Assembly (NCBI RefSeq): GCF_003096595.1
Contig: NZ_QEKO01000009.1
Location: 1 to 64,000, forward strand
Origin: Pusillimonas noertemannii
GTDB lineage: Bacteria; Pseudomonadota; Gammaproteobacteria; Burkholderiales; Burkholderiaceae_B
Direction of reading: 5' to 3'
Length of the DNA stretch: 64,000 nt
Shown here piece after piece: positions 41,779-51,096 of the stretch (position 1 is its first letter; each line of letters starts with the position of its first letter). The notes under the pieces are model-generated. The model worked only from the letters and a program-made list of their open reading frames with translations. It was not told the DNA's origin and made no database searches. The position numbers and the translations under genes were made by a program.

Positions 41779-42224
41779 TGATGGGAGTTACCTTCGCCGC
41801 CGTACCGCCGATGATGGTCATGGTCTCGAACCCCGGCATCGGCTTGCGGGGCATGTTCGGCGCCATTATTGCGGCGGGCCTGATCACCTTGCTGCTTGCC
41901 CCGCTGGTGGGCCGCATGATCAAGTTGTTCCCGCCGGTGGTCACGGGCACGGTCATTACCGTTACGGGGCTCAATCTCATTCCGGTGGGGGTGAACTGGG
42001 TGGCGGGCCGGGGGCCCAACGCGGGCGACCCTGTCAACCTGGGCATCACCGCCCTGGTTCTGTTCTCCATCATTGCCATCAACAAGTATGCGCGCGGTTT
42101 CCTGCGCAACATCGCCGTACTGCTGGGCATTGTCATAGGCTTTGTCGTGGCGGCTTTGCTGGGCAGGGTCGTAATACGGATGGACGTGTTCATCCGCGGG
42201 CTGCCCGCCAGCAAGCTTTCCTGA
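41778..42224 (+). pseudogene. uracil/xanthine permease (NCS2), internal fragment
   Basis: About 130 residues match the middle of NCS2 nucleobase permeases (MGVTFAAVPPMMVM, GLITLLLAPLVGRMIKLFPPVVTGTVITVTGLNLIPVGVNW). The N-terminal third and the C-terminal part are missing: the left break coincides with the truncated lysR, and on the right the family resemblance ends near GFVVAALLGRV, followed by about 17 unrelated residues and a stop. No ribosome site precedes the first ATG. It is a decayed gene. Confidence 0.82.
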
Positions 42225-42266
42225 CGCATACTGCCGTTTGTCTTCATTGCAGCGGGGTATGCCTTC

Positions 42267-43814
42267 ATGTCCTTAGCGGTATTGGCCAGCCAGGCCTTGT
42301 GCGGGCTGCAGGGTTTTGCCGTGCGGGTCGAAGTGCACGTCGGGCCGGGCTTGCCGTCCTTCGGCCTGGTGGGGCTGCCCGATACGGGCGTGCGTGAAAG
42401 CCGCGAGCGTGTGCGCTCGGCCATACTCAGCAGCGGCTACGATTTCCCGGCGGGGCGCATTACGGTCAACCTGGCGCCCGCCGACCTGCCGAAGGAATCC
42501 GGGCGCTTCGACCTTTCGATCGCGCTGGGCATACTGGCGGCCTCGGGCCAGATCTCCGCGCCGGCGGCCCAGGGCGGCAAGGCGGATCACCCTCCGGAAC
42601 TGGGCGGCTACGTGTTCGCGGGCGAGCTTTCCCTTACCGGCGCGGTGGTGCCCGTGGCGGCGCCGCTGGCCATCGCGCTGTCCGTCGCCCACAGTCAGCC
42701 GGGGGCCGCGCTGGTGCTGCCGGCCGCGTGCGCGGGGCTGGCGGCGCACGTGCCCGGCTTGCGGGTTCTGGCGGCGGGCTGCCTGCGCGAAGTGGTCGAG
42801 CATTTCCGTGGCGGCGCGCCTCTGGGCCCGGCATCCGCCACGCCTTGGGCGGCGCATTGCGCGCCGGTGCCCTGCATGTCCGAGGTGCGGGGCCAGGCCG
42901 ATGCCCGCCGCGCCCTCGAAATCGCGGCTTGCGGCGGACACAGCTTGTTGATGTCGGGCCCGCCGGGCGCCGGCAAGAGCATGCTTGCCCATCGGCTGCC
43001 TGGCCTCTTGCCGGCGCTTAGCGACCAGCAATCGCTCGAGGTCGCCGCGCTTGCCAGCGTGGGAGGCAAAGAGCCCCGTTTCAGCTCGATGGCCCCGTTC
43101 CGGGCTCCTCATCATTCGGCCTCCATGCCTGCCCTGGTAGGAGGCGGCGTACGTCCCAAGCCGGGCGAAATCAGCCTGGCGCATCATGGGGTTCTCTTCC
43201 TGGACGAGTTGCCCGAATTCCAGCGCCATGTGCTCGAGGCCTTGCGTGAACCGTTGGAAACCGGCTGCGTGTCCATCGCCCGGGCCAGCCTCACCCTGCA
43301 GTTTCCGGCTCAGTTCCAGCTGGTTGCGGCGATGAATCCTTGCCCCTGCGGCTGGCTGGGCCACGCGCGCATGCGATGCGCCTGCACGCCCGACCGCATC
43401 GAGAAATATCGCAGCCGCATTTCGGGGCCCTTGCTTGACCGCGTCGATCTGCAGATCAGCCTGCCGGCGGCGGGCGCCGACTGGCTTGATGCCCCGTCCG
43501 GCGAGGCGTCGGAACCCATTCGGGCAAGGGTGGAGCGTTGCCGCGGCAGGCAGCTGGAAAGGCAGTCGTGCCTGAACGCCAAGCTGGGTGTAGAGGGCAT
43601 GGAGCGCCATTGCGCCCTGAAGCACGATGCGCGTTCGCTGTTGCGCGAGGCCATGGGGCGCTGGAGCTGGTCGGCCCGGGTCGTGCACCGCGTGCTTCGC
43701 GTGGCGCGTACCCTGGCCGACATGGGGGGCAGCGACGCCATCGATAGCGGGCATCTTGCCGAAGCTGCCCGCTATCGCCAGCCTTGGGGCGCGGGCGGCC
43801 GCCCCGAGGCTTAG
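42267..43814 (+). CDS. comM: ComM/YifB-family AAA+ helicase (Mg-chelatase-like)
   Basis: 515 residues: N-terminal Lon-like domain (VEVHVGPGLPSFGLVGLPDTGVRESRERVRSA), AAA+ core with Walker A GPPGAGKSM (about 231-239) and Walker B GVLFLDELPEF, and a C-terminal Mg-chelatase domain with the CPCG and CxC cysteine motifs (NPCPCGWLGH, RCACTP). ComM drives branch migration during integration of transformed DNA in naturally competent bacteria; many non-competent species also keep it. It lies after the permease remnant and is convergent with the MFS gene. Confidence 0.94.
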   Translation: MSLAVLASQALCGLQGFAVRVEVHVGPGLPSFGLVGLPDTGVRESRERVRSAILSSGYDFPAGRITVNLAPADLPKESGRFDLSIALGILAASGQISAPAAQGGKADHPPELGGYVFAGELSLTGAVVPVAAPLAIALSVAHSQPGAALVLPAACAGLAAHVPGLRVLAAGCLREVVEHFRGGAPLGPASATPWAAHCAPVPCMSEVRGQADARRALEIAACGGHSLLMSGPPGAGKSMLAHRLPGLLPALSDQQSLEVAALASVGGKEPRFSSMAPFRAPHHSASMPALVGGGVRPKPGEISLAHHGVLFLDELPEFQRHVLEALREPLETGCVSIARASLTLQFPAQFQLVAAMNPCPCGWLGHARMRCACTPDRIEKYRSRISGPLLDRVDLQISLPAAGADWLDAPSGEASEPIRARVERCRGRQLERQSCLNAKLGVEGMERHCALKHDARSLLREAMGRWSWSARVVHRVLRVARTLADMGGSDAIDSGHLAEAARYRQPWGAGGRPEA

Positions 43815-43830
43815 GGCCTTTGGGCAGGCT

Positions 43831-45186
43831 CTAGCTCGAGACGCCTATCGCCTGCTCCAGGCCAGGCGCCGCCTGCTTGCGCTTGCGGGCCATGGCGGCC
43901 ATGCACAAGGCGGCTATCAGCGAGGGAATGCTGACGGCCAGGAAGATGGTGGAAATGCTCCAGCCCAGCACCAGCATCCAGCCGCCGGCCAACGATCCAA
44001 GTATCGAGCCGATGCGGCCGATTCCGAGCGACCAGCTTACGCCGGTGGCTCGCGAGCCGGTGGGATAGAAGGCCGCGGCCAATGCGTTGGTGCCGACCTG
44101 GCCGCCCGATACGCAGAAGCCGGCGCCGAACACGGCCAGCACCAGCATGGCGGTGCTGCCGGTCGTGCTGCCTATCATGAAGGTAAAGGCGGCGCCGATC
44201 AGGTAGGTGATGCCCAGGACGCGCTGAGGAGAGTAACGGTCCATGAGCCGGCCGAGAATGATGGCGCCCGCGGTGCCGCCCACCTGGAACATGGCCGTTA
44301 CCAGGGATGCATTCTTGAGCGACATGCCGGTGTTGTTGATGACGGTGGGCAGCCAGCTCGACAGCAGGTAGATCACCAGCAAGGTCATGAACACGGTGGC
44401 CCACAGCGAGAGGGTGCCAAAGCGCAACTCGGGGGCGAACAGGTGCTTGACGGGAAAGCCGGGCGCGCGCTTTTCACGTACCGTGAAGGTGGCGCCGGCG
44501 AGATCCTCATTGGGAGCGATGCGTTGCATCAGGCGGCGCACTTGTTCGTCCGCACCCCCTTTGAGCGCCAGGTAGCGGGGCGATTCGGGTTGGATCAGGG
44601 CCAGGACCGGTACCAGTACGATGGGCAGCACGCCGCCCATTACCAGCACCCAGTGCCAGCCAAAACTTTCGACGATGTGCGCGGCGGCGATTCCACCCAT
44701 TGCCGAACCCAGGGTAAAGCCGCAGAACATGGTGGTGACCAGTACCGATCGGTGGCGCTGGGGCGAGTATTCCGAGCTCATGGTAATGGCGTTGGGCATG
44801 GCTCCGCCCAGGCCCAGGCCGGTAAGGAAGCGCAGTGCGATCAGCATTTCGACCGAGGTGGACCAGGCTGAAAGCAGCGTCATCAGGCCAAAGAAGAACA
44901 CGCTCAGCATCAGGATGCGCTTGCGCCCATAGCGGTCGGCCAATGGCCCGAAGATAAGCGATCCGGCCATCAGGCCGAACAGGCCGGCGCCGAAAACGGG
45001 CGCCAGGTGCGCGGCGTCAAGACCCCATTCGGCCCGGATGGCCGGCGCGATGAAGCCGATGGCGGCGGTATCGAAGCCATCGACGGCGACGATGAAAAAG
45101 CACAGGAACAGAGTCAGGATCTGCAAGCCCGACAGCTTTTGCTTGTCCAGGAAGTCCTGGACGTCGATATGAGTGGATTGCGACAT
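43831..45186 (-). CDS. MFS aromatic-acid:H+ symporter (AAHS family, PcaK/BenK-like)
   Basis: 451 residues with 12 membrane segments. AAHS hallmarks are visible: VDGFDTAAIGFIAP in segment 1, with the acidic residue needed for 4-hydroxybenzoate transport in PcaK, and GPLADRYGRKR in the 2-3 loop. It imports an aromatic carboxylate with protons. It is divergent from a MarR-family gene; the 253-base spacer holds two palindromes, so MarR control by the aromatic ligand is likely. Confidence 0.9.
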   Translation of the reverse strand: MSQSTHIDVQDFLDKQKLSGLQILTLFLCFFIVAVDGFDTAAIGFIAPAIRAEWGLDAAHLAPVFGAGLFGLMAGSLIFGPLADRYGRKRILMLSVFFFGLMTLLSAWSTSVEMLIALRFLTGLGLGGAMPNAITMSSEYSPQRHRSVLVTTMFCGFTLGSAMGGIAAAHIVESFGWHWVLVMGGVLPIVLVPVLALIQPESPRYLALKGGADEQVRRLMQRIAPNEDLAGATFTVREKRAPGFPVKHLFAPELRFGTLSLWATVFMTLLVIYLLSSWLPTVINNTGMSLKNASLVTAMFQVGGTAGAIILGRLMDRYSPQRVLGITYLIGAAFTFMIGSTTGSTAMLVLAVFGAGFCVSGGQVGTNALAAAFYPTGSRATGVSWSLGIGRIGSILGSLAGGWMLVLGWSISTIFLAVSIPSLIAALCMAAMARKRKQAAPGLEQAIGVSS

Positions 45187-45373
45187 TTCGGTGACGGCCC
45201 TTAGGGGCGGGTTTGGTAGATGCCCAGCTTGCGATGCAGGGGCGATTCGTCCGCCAGAAAGAAATAGGCGGGTTCAAGGATTGATGCACTGAAGAGAGCA
45301 CCGGACTTGGCAACGGGCCGGCAGCTTGTTGTCTGGCTCAGGGAAAACCCTGTTTGTGAGTGCACTTATAATG

Positions 45374-45432
45374 AGTATACTAACTAAAAAAATCGCTTAC
45401 CAGCATTTTTCAATGAAACTAGGGTTAACCCT
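45374..45432. promoter_or_regulatory. palindromes in the MFS/MarR divergent promoter region
   Basis: AGTATACT (45374-45381) lies just after a TATAAT (45367-45372), and AGGGTTAACCCT (45421-45432) lies just before the MarR start. Both are perfect palindromes and are candidate MarR sites. No clear -35 partner is found for the TATAAT at 17 bases. Confidence 0.45.
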
Positions 45433-45439
45433 TAAATAT

Positions 45440-45919
45440 ATGAAAACAGACCCCGCCGCGATCGAATTCAACCGCTTGCCCGGCAATTTCGCTCGGCGTC
45501 TGCATCAGATATCGGTCGCCATCTTCCTGCAGGAAACCGAGCCCTTCGGCATTACCCCGGTGCAGTTTGCAGCCTTGCAGTCCGTGCTGGCCAACCCCGA
45601 CATAGACCAGCGCACCCTGGCGGGCGCCATCGGGCAAGATGCATCCACCACCACGGGGGTGGTCAACCGTCTCGAGGGCAGGGGCTTGCTGCAGCGCAGG
45701 CCTTCGCCGACGGACCGGCGGGCTTTCTGCCTTACCATCACCGAGCAGGGGCGCGAGCTTCTCCAGGCGGCTACGCCGGCCGTGCTGCGCTCGCAGGAGC
45801 TTCTCCTGGAGCCTTTGCCCGAGCACGAACGCGCCGAATTCATGCGCCTGATCGCCGTTCTGGTCAATGGCAACAACAGCCTCAGCAGGGCGCCCAGAAA
45901 AACACCTCGTGCAGGCTGA
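45440..45919 (+). CDS. MarR-family regulator
   Basis: 159 residues. Winged helix with recognition segment RTLAGAIGQDASTTTGVVNRLEGRGLLQRRPSPTDRRAF. It probably represses the divergent aromatic-acid transporter and responds to its substrate. Start ATG 45440 (MKTDPAAIEFN) is chosen because conserved sequence starts there; in-frame ATGs at 45371 and 45413 exist, and the palindrome 45421-45432 would then lie inside the gene. No strong ribosome site is visible for any of them. Confidence 0.82.
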   Translation: MKTDPAAIEFNRLPGNFARRLHQISVAIFLQETEPFGITPVQFAALQSVLANPDIDQRTLAGAIGQDASTTTGVVNRLEGRGLLQRRPSPTDRRAFCLTITEQGRELLQAATPAVLRSQELLLEPLPEHERAEFMRLIAVLVNGNNSLSRAPRKTPRAG

Positions 45920-45965
45920 CACCGTTTTTACCTGCCTGGCCTATGCAGGTTATGAAGAAATGTCG

Positions 45966-46153
45966 TATAATCAAGGGCTTTCCTTTATTGGGCCCTTAAG
46001 CCCAAGCGGGGGAAAGAACCATAAATGGCTCACGAAGACTTTTGCTTTAAGCACTTTTGGGTGCTTTGGGCCGAGGTTTTTCGGCGGGTTTGCCAAGCGC
46101 TGCCTTTTTGCCGGCAGCCACCTGCGGCCATAAATCACAACAGAGTTTTTGTC
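45966..46153 (+). promoter_or_regulatory. promoter and structured 5' leader of rpmI-rplT
   Basis: TATAAT at 45966-45971 is a good -10; no consensus -35 is seen. The leader then folds into several hairpins: TTGGGC/GCCCAA (45988-46005), AAGCAC/GTGCTT (46049-46066), GCCGA/TCGGC with a T-rich loop (46070-46085) and CTGCC/GGCAG (46100-46117). A long structured leader before rpmI fits autoregulation by L20, known in other bacteria, but the L20 site itself cannot be identified by eye. Confidence 0.5.
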
Positions 46154-46351
46154 ATGCCTAAAATGAAAACCAAGCGAGGCGCCGCAAAGCGCTTCGTGGT
46201 TCGTGGTAGCGGATCCATCAAGCGCGGACAGGCGTTCAAGCGCCATATCCTCACTAAAAAGACCACCAAGAACAAGCGCCACCTGCGCGGTTCGACGGCC
46301 GTGCACAAGGCCGACGTCGCCTCGGTCAAGGCCATGATGCCTTTTGCTTGA
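46154..46351 (+). CDS. rpmI: 50S ribosomal protein L35
   Basis: 65 residues, basic, beginning [14 protein letters not shown] with the L35 signature [18 protein letters not shown]. It is part of the large ribosomal subunit. The frame is open upstream, but the family start is the ATG at 46154. It is followed by rplT after 22 bases. In many bacteria it lies directly after infC; here it is 12 kb downstream. Confidence 0.97.
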   Translation: MPKMKTKRGAAKRFVVRGSGSIKRGQAFKRHILTKKTTKNKRHLRGSTAVHKADVASVKAMMPFA

Positions 46352-46373
46352 TATCTAACGGAGATCCCATACC

Positions 46374-46733
46374 ATGCCACGCGTAAAACGCGGCGTTACA
46401 GCCCGCGCCCGTCATAAAAAAGTCATCAATGCCGCCAAAGGCTACCGCGGTCGCCGCGGCAATGTCTTCCGCATCGCCAAGCAGGCGGTCATGCGGGCCG
46501 GCCAGTACGCCTACCGCGATCGCCGCAACAAAAAGCGCACCTTCCGCGCCCTGTGGATCACCCGCATCAATGCGGGCTGCCGTGAACTCGGCATTACCTA
46601 CAGCGCGTTCATCGCCGGTACCAAAAAAGCCTCTATCGAACTCGATCGCAAAGTGCTCGCCGACATGGCGGTAAACGACAAGGCGGGTTTTGCCGCCGTC
46701 GTCGCCCAAGCGCGCGCCGCCCTGGCTGCCTAA
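46374..46733 (+). CDS. rplT: 50S ribosomal protein L20
   Basis: 119 residues with [17 protein letters not shown] and the basic N-terminal helix that enters 23S rRNA, then [25 protein letters not shown]20 is an early assembly protein and, in several bacteria, represses rpmI-rplT translation. ACGGAG precedes the ATG. Confidence 0.98.
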   Translation: MPRVKRGVTARARHKKVINAAKGYRGRRGNVFRIAKQAVMRAGQYAYRDRRNKKRTFRALWITRINAGCRELGITYSAFIAGTKKASIELDRKVLADMAVNDKAGFAAVVAQARAALAA

Positions 46734-46764
46734 GCTACTTCGATCACGATATTGTGTTGCTGCG

Positions 46765-46796
46765 AACGGGGCTCTTCGGGGGCTCCGTTTGCTTTT
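46765..46796 (+). terminator. hairpin with T-rich tail between rplT and pheS (possible attenuator)
   Basis: AACGG (46765-46769) pairs with CCGTT (46785-46789), with further partly G-U pairs inside, then TTTGCTTTT. It lies in the 77-base rplT-pheS gap, the place where E. coli has its pheST attenuator, but no phenylalanine leader peptide is recognisable here. Confidence 0.6.
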
Positions 46797-46810
46797 GGAA
46801 GCGATGATCC

Positions 46811-47833
46811 ATGACTTTACCGGTTGATGACCTGATATCCCAGGCAAAAGAACTCTTCGCCCAGGCAGCCGACCCGGCTGCGCTCGAAAACGCCAAGGCG
46901 CGCTTTCTGGGCAAGCAGGGGGCGCTTACCGCTTTGCTCAAGGGCCTGGCCCAGCTCGATCCCGAGCAGAAGCGCGAGCAGGGCGGGCGCATCAACCAGG
47001 TCAAGCAGCAGATCGAGGGGCTGCTCAACCAGCGCCGCGCCGAGCTTGCCCAGGCCGAGCTCGACAAGCGCCTGGCCGCCGAAACGATCGACGTGACGCT
47101 GCCTGGCCGGGGACGGGGCGTCGGCGGCATTCATCCCGTGATCCAGACCTGGCAGCGGGTGCAGGCCATCTTCTCGTCGATCGGCTTCGATTCGGTCGAA
47201 GGCCCCGAGATCGAAAACGACTGGACCAACTTCACCGCGCTGAACAATCCCGAGAACCATCCTGCCCGCTCCATGCAGGACACCTTCTACGTCGACATGA
47301 ACGACGAAAGCGGGCTGCCGCTACTGCTGCGCACGCACACCAGCCCCATGCAGGTACGCTATGCCCGCATGAACAAGCCGCCCATCAAGGTCATCGCACC
47401 CGGCCGCACCTACCGCGTCGACAGCGACGCCACCCACTCGCCCATGTTCCATCAGGTCGAAGGGCTGTGGATCGCCGAGGACATTTCCTTTGCCGACCTG
47501 AAGGGCGTGTATACCGACTTCCTGCGCGCCTTTTTTGAAACCGATGACCTTTCGGTGCGCTTCCGTCCTTCGTTCTTCCCTTTCACAGAACCCTCGGCCG
47601 AGATCGACATGATGTTCACCTCGGGCCCCAACCAGGGCCGCTGGCTCGAAATCTCGGGGTCGGGGCAGGTGCATCCCCAGGTGGTGCGCAACTTCGGGCT
47701 TGACCCCGAGCGCTACATCGGCTTCGCCTTCGGATCGGGTCTCGAGCGCCTGACCATGCTGCGTCACGGCGTCAACGACCTGCGCCAGTTTTTCGAAGGC
47801 GATTTGCGCTTCCTGCGTCAATTCAATCGCTGA
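46811..47833 (+). CDS. pheS: phenylalanyl-tRNA synthetase alpha subunit
   Basis: 340 residues. N-terminal coiled coil, then class II motifs: [14 protein letters not shown], motif 2 around [23 protein letters not shown] and motif 3 [22 protein letters not shown]. It forms the alpha2-beta2 enzyme with PheT and carries the catalytic site. It precedes pheT by 46 bases. Confidence 0.97.
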   Translation: MTLPVDDLISQAKELFAQAADPAALENAKARFLGKQGALTALLKGLAQLDPEQKREQGGRINQVKQQIEGLLNQRRAELAQAELDKRLAAETIDVTLPGRGRGVGGIHPVIQTWQRVQAIFSSIGFDSVEGPEIENDWTNFTALNNPENHPARSMQDTFYVDMNDESGLPLLLRTHTSPMQVRYARMNKPPIKVIAPGRTYRVDSDATHSPMFHQVEGLWIAEDISFADLKGVYTDFLRAFFETDDLSVRFRPSFFPFTEPSAEIDMMFTSGPNQGRWLEISGSGQVHPQVVRNFGLDPERYIGFAFGSGLERLTMLRHGVNDLRQFFEGDLRFLRQFNR

Positions 47834-47879
47834 GCGCCTCTTGGACGCCAGCCGCTGCAAACGGATCTGACAAAACATC

Positions 47880-50294
47880 ATGCAATTCCCGGAATCTTGG
47901 CTACGCACGTTTGTTAATCCCGGCCTGGGCACCGACGAGCTGTCCCATCGTCTGACCATGGCCGGCCTTGAAGTAGAGGAAACCGAGCCCGTCGCGCCGC
48001 CCTTCAGCGGCATCGTGGTGGCTCACATCCTCGAAGTCGAGAAGCACCCCGACGCGGACAAATTGCGTGTATGCCGCGTGGACGATGGCTCGGGCGAGCC
48101 GCTGCAGATCGTATGCGGCGCACCCAATGCCGCCGCCGGCCTGAAGGTTCCGCTTGCGCGGCTGGGCGCCGTGCTGCCCGGCGGCATGAAGATCGGCAAG
48201 GCCAAGATGCGCGGGGTCGAGTCGTTCGGCATGCTGTGTTCGGCGCGCGAGCTGGGCCTGTCGCAAGACCACGCCGGACTGCTCGAGCTGGATGCCCAGG
48301 CGGCCGTCGGGCAGTCGCTGCGCGAGACGCTCGACCTGGACGATACGCTGTTCACCCTCAAGCTCACGCCCAACAGGGCCGATTGCCTGTCGATACTGGG
48401 CGTGGCGCGGGAAGTCTCTGCCCTGACCGGCTCGCCCCTGGCCCTGCCGGAAGCCTTGCCGGCCGCTGTCGAGATAGACGATCGCCTGGCGGTCGACGTG
48501 CAGGCGCCCGACCTATGCGGCCGGTTCGCCGGCCGCGTCATCCGGGGCGTCAACGCCCGTGCGCAGACGCCCGACTGGATGGTTTCACGGCTCGAGCGCG
48601 CCGGCCAGCGCTCGGTGTCGGCCCTGGTCGATATTTCCAACTACCTCATGCTTGAACTGGGCCGTCCGACCCACGTGTTCGACCTGCAGCGCATCCAGGG
48701 CGGCCTGACCGTGCGCTGGGCGAAACAGGGCGAGCAGCTCGAGCTGCTCAACGGCCAGACGGTGGAACTTGCTCCCGACGTGGGCATTATCGCCGCCGGC
48801 GACGTAGTGGAAAGCATGGCCGGCATCATGGGCGGCGAAGCCACCGCGGTCACGCTGGACACCACCGACATCTACGTCGAGGCGGCATTCTGGTGGCCCG
48901 ACGCCATCATGGGGAAGGCGCGGCGCTACAAGTTCAGCTCGGAAGCCAGCCATCGCTTCGAACGCGGAGTCGATTTCCAGAACATCGTGCGCGACCTCGA
49001 GCGCATTACCGGTCTCATCCAGCAGGTCTGCGGCGGCCAGGCCGGCCCCATCGACGACCAGAGCATCAACCTTCCCGAGCGCAAGCCGGTGCAGATGCGC
49101 CTGCAGCGCTGCCACAGGGTGCTGGGTGTGCCGGTCGAACAGGCCGAGGTCGAACGCATCTTCGATAGCCTCGACTTTGCCTGGGAATGCCGCGACGCGG
49201 TCTTCAGCGTGGTGCCGCCCTCGTACCGTTTCGACATTGAAATCGAAGAAGACCTGATCGAAGAGGTGGCCCGCATCTACGGCTTCGAGCGCCTGCCCGA
49301 CCAGCCGCCGCGCGCGCCGGCCCATATGCGCGTCGATCCCGAGACGCTGCGCGGGCCTCATGCCTTGCGCCACGCCATGGCCGCCATGGACTATCAGGAA
49401 GTCGTCAATTTCTCCTTCGTCCAGGAAGACTGGGAGCGCGAGTACGCCGGCAACGCCGATCCCATCCGCCTGCTAAATCCCATCGCCAGCCAGCTTGCGG
49501 TCATGCGCTCCAGCCTCATGGCCGGCCTGGTCGACAACATATGCCACAATGTCAACCGCAAGCAGCCCAGGGTGCGGGTTTTTGAACTGGGCCGCGTCTT
49601 TTACCGCGACGCTTCGGTGCGCGACGGCGAACTGTCCGTAGCCGGGGTGGCCCAGCCGCAGCGGCTGGCCGGGGCGGCATGGGGGCCGGCCCTGGAAGAG
49701 CAGTGGGGCGCTCCCACGCGCCAGGTCGATTTCTATGATGTAAAGAAAGATGTCGAGACCCTGCTGGGCGCGCGCGCGGCGCAATTGTGCTGCCAGCCCG
49801 CCGAGCATCCGGCCCTGCATCCCGGCCGCGGCGCCGGCCTGCTGCTCGACGGCCGGGCGGTGGGCTGGCTGGGCGAGCTGCATCCGCGCCTGGTGCAACA
49901 GGCCGACCTGGCGCATGCCCCGGTGGTGTTCGAGATCGACGTCCAGGCCCTGGAGGTTGCTCCCATGCCCCGTCCGCGCGAGCTCTCGCGCCAGCCGGTC
50001 GCCGTGCGCGACATGGCTTTCTGGGTAGGTGCGAACGTCTTGTATCAGGATTTACTGAACACCCTTACCCAAACCATTGAATCTGATGCTACTCTTGGCA
50101 TTGTCCAGGACATCAGGCTGTTCGACGTATGGCGCGATCCGTCGCAGGCCCCGGCGGGCGGCGACAAAAGCATGGCGCTGCGATTCTGGCTGCAAGACGA
50201 ACAGGTCACCCTGGACGACGCCCGGGTCGAACAGTGCATGGGCCGATTGCTGCAGGCGCTTGTCGACGCCCATGGGGCGCGCCAGCGTGCTTAA
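47880..50294 (+). CDS. pheT: phenylalanyl-tRNA synthetase beta subunit
   Basis: 804 residues: N-terminal EMAP-like tRNA-binding OB domain (about 40-150), B3/B4 editing domain, B5, a catalytic-like core and a C-terminal ferredoxin-fold anticodon domain ([17 protein letters not shown] onwards). Length fits the bacterial family. It acts with PheS, including editing of mischarged Tyr. ihfA follows after 14 bases. Confidence 0.97.
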   Translation: MQFPESWLRTFVNPGLGTDELSHRLTMAGLEVEETEPVAPPFSGIVVAHILEVEKHPDADKLRVCRVDDGSGEPLQIVCGAPNAAAGLKVPLARLGAVLPGGMKIGKAKMRGVESFGMLCSARELGLSQDHAGLLELDAQAAVGQSLRETLDLDDTLFTLKLTPNRADCLSILGVAREVSALTGSPLALPEALPAAVEIDDRLAVDVQAPDLCGRFAGRVIRGVNARAQTPDWMVSRLERAGQRSVSALVDISNYLMLELGRPTHVFDLQRIQGGLTVRWAKQGEQLELLNGQTVELAPDVGIIAAGDVVESMAGIMGGEATAVTLDTTDIYVEAAFWWPDAIMGKARRYKFSSEASHRFERGVDFQNIVRDLERITGLIQQVCGGQAGPIDDQSINLPERKPVQMRLQRCHRVLGVPVEQAEVERIFDSLDFAWECRDAVFSVVPPSYRFDIEIEEDLIEEVARIYGFERLPDQPPRAPAHMRVDPETLRGPHALRHAMAAMDYQEVVNFSFVQEDWEREYAGNADPIRLLNPIASQLAVMRSSLMAGLVDNICHNVNRKQPRVRVFELGRVFYRDASVRDGELSVAGVAQPQRLAGAAWGPALEEQWGAPTRQVDFYDVKKDVETLLGARAAQLCCQPAEHPALHPGRGAGLLLDGRAVGWLGELHPRLVQQADLAHAPVVFEIDVQALEVAPMPRPRELSRQPVAVRDMAFWVGANVLYQDLLNTLTQTIESDATLGIVQDIRLFDVWRDPSQAPAGGDKSMALRFWLQDEQVTLDDARVEQCMGRLLQALVDAHGARQRA

Positions 50295-50308
50295 GGAGCT
50301 TATCTAGT

Positions 50309-50638
50309 ATGAATCCAGACTCGCGTACCTTGACCAAGGCCGAATTGGCCGAGTTGCTGTTCGAGCGGGTAGGGCTGAACAAGCGCGAAGCCAAAGATAT
50401 CGTCGACACCTTCTTTGAAGAAATCCGCGAATGCCTGGCCCGGGGCACCGAGGTCAAGCTTTCGGGCTTCGGCAATTTCCAGGTGCGCGACAAACCCCCC
50501 CGCCCGGGCCGAAATCCCAAGACCGGCGAAGTCATACCCATCGAAGCCCGGCGCGTGGTTACGTTCCACGCCAGCCAGAAGCTCAAGAGCGTGGTCGAGC
50601 AGGCCGGGGCATCCACGTCAGCAAGCCGATCCGACTAA
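50309..50638 (+). CDS. ihfA: integration host factor alpha subunit
   Basis: 109 residues. HU/IHF fold with the DNA-intercalating arm [11 protein letters not shown] and the helix [25 protein letters not shown]. It bends DNA as a heterodimer with IhfB and would support sigma-54 promoters such as those of prpB and glnK. Start ATG 50309 has AAGGAG upstream; the frame is open back into pheT but is not coding there. The pheT-ihfA-merR order is usual in proteobacteria. Confidence 0.95.
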   Translation: MNPDSRTLTKAELAELLFERVGLNKREAKDIVDTFFEEIRECLARGTEVKLSGFGNFQVRDKPPRPGRNPKTGEVIPIEARRVVTFHASQKLKSVVEQAGASTSASRSD

Positions 50639-50703
50639 GCAGCAAGAAGGCACGCCGGGCCTGCCCGATCGAACCACGCCATTCATTCATATAACGATCG
50701 CCC

Positions 50704-51096
50704 ATGAGTTCCACTGAAACCTCCGTTACCTTGCCGCCGATTCCGGCCAAGCGCTATTTCACCATCGGTGAGGTCAGCGACCTGTGTTGCGTCAAGCCGC
50801 ATGTGCTTCGCTACTGGGAACAGGAATTCACCCAACTCAAGCCTGTCAAGCGGCGCGGCAACCGCCGCTATTACCAGCACCACGAGGTTCTGCTCATTCG
50901 CCGCATACGCGACCTGCTTTACGAGCAGGGCTTTACCATCAGCGGCGCGCGCAACCGCCTGGGCGACGCCCAGGCGCCTTTCGACCAAGAGGCGGCGGTT
51001 CGCCTCAGCGGCAACGAGCTGCAAATGGTGCGCGCCGAGCTGCAGGCTGCGCGCGACGAACTGGCCCAGGCCCTGGGCGCTTCCGGCGGGCAGTAA
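50704..51096 (+). CDS. MerR-family regulator
   Basis: 130 residues. N-terminal MerR winged helix (YFTIGEVSDLCCVKPHVLRYWEQEF and RRGNRRYYQHHEVLLIRRIRDLL), then a short helical dimerisation tail. There are no metal-binding cysteines at the C-terminus. This MerR-like protein after ihfA is common in beta- and gamma-proteobacteria; its role is not known. The stop overlaps the next start (TAATG), so the two are coupled. Confidence 0.88.
   Translation: MSSTETSVTLPPIPAKRYFTIGEVSDLCCVKPHVLRYWEQEFTQLKPVKRRGNRRYYQHHEVLLIRRIRDLLYEQGFTISGARNRLGDAQAPFDQEAAVRLSGNELQMVRAELQAARDELAQALGASGGQ

Noticed and set aside
46025-46153. N-terminal extension of L35 from the ATG at 46025
   Set aside because: It would translate the structured leader; L35 begins [14 protein letters not shown] in all known cases.
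46754-46807. Possible GTG-started peptide with two Phe codons before pheS
   Set aside because: It reads through the hairpin itself, has no ribosome site and has only isolated Phe codons, unlike a stalling leader.
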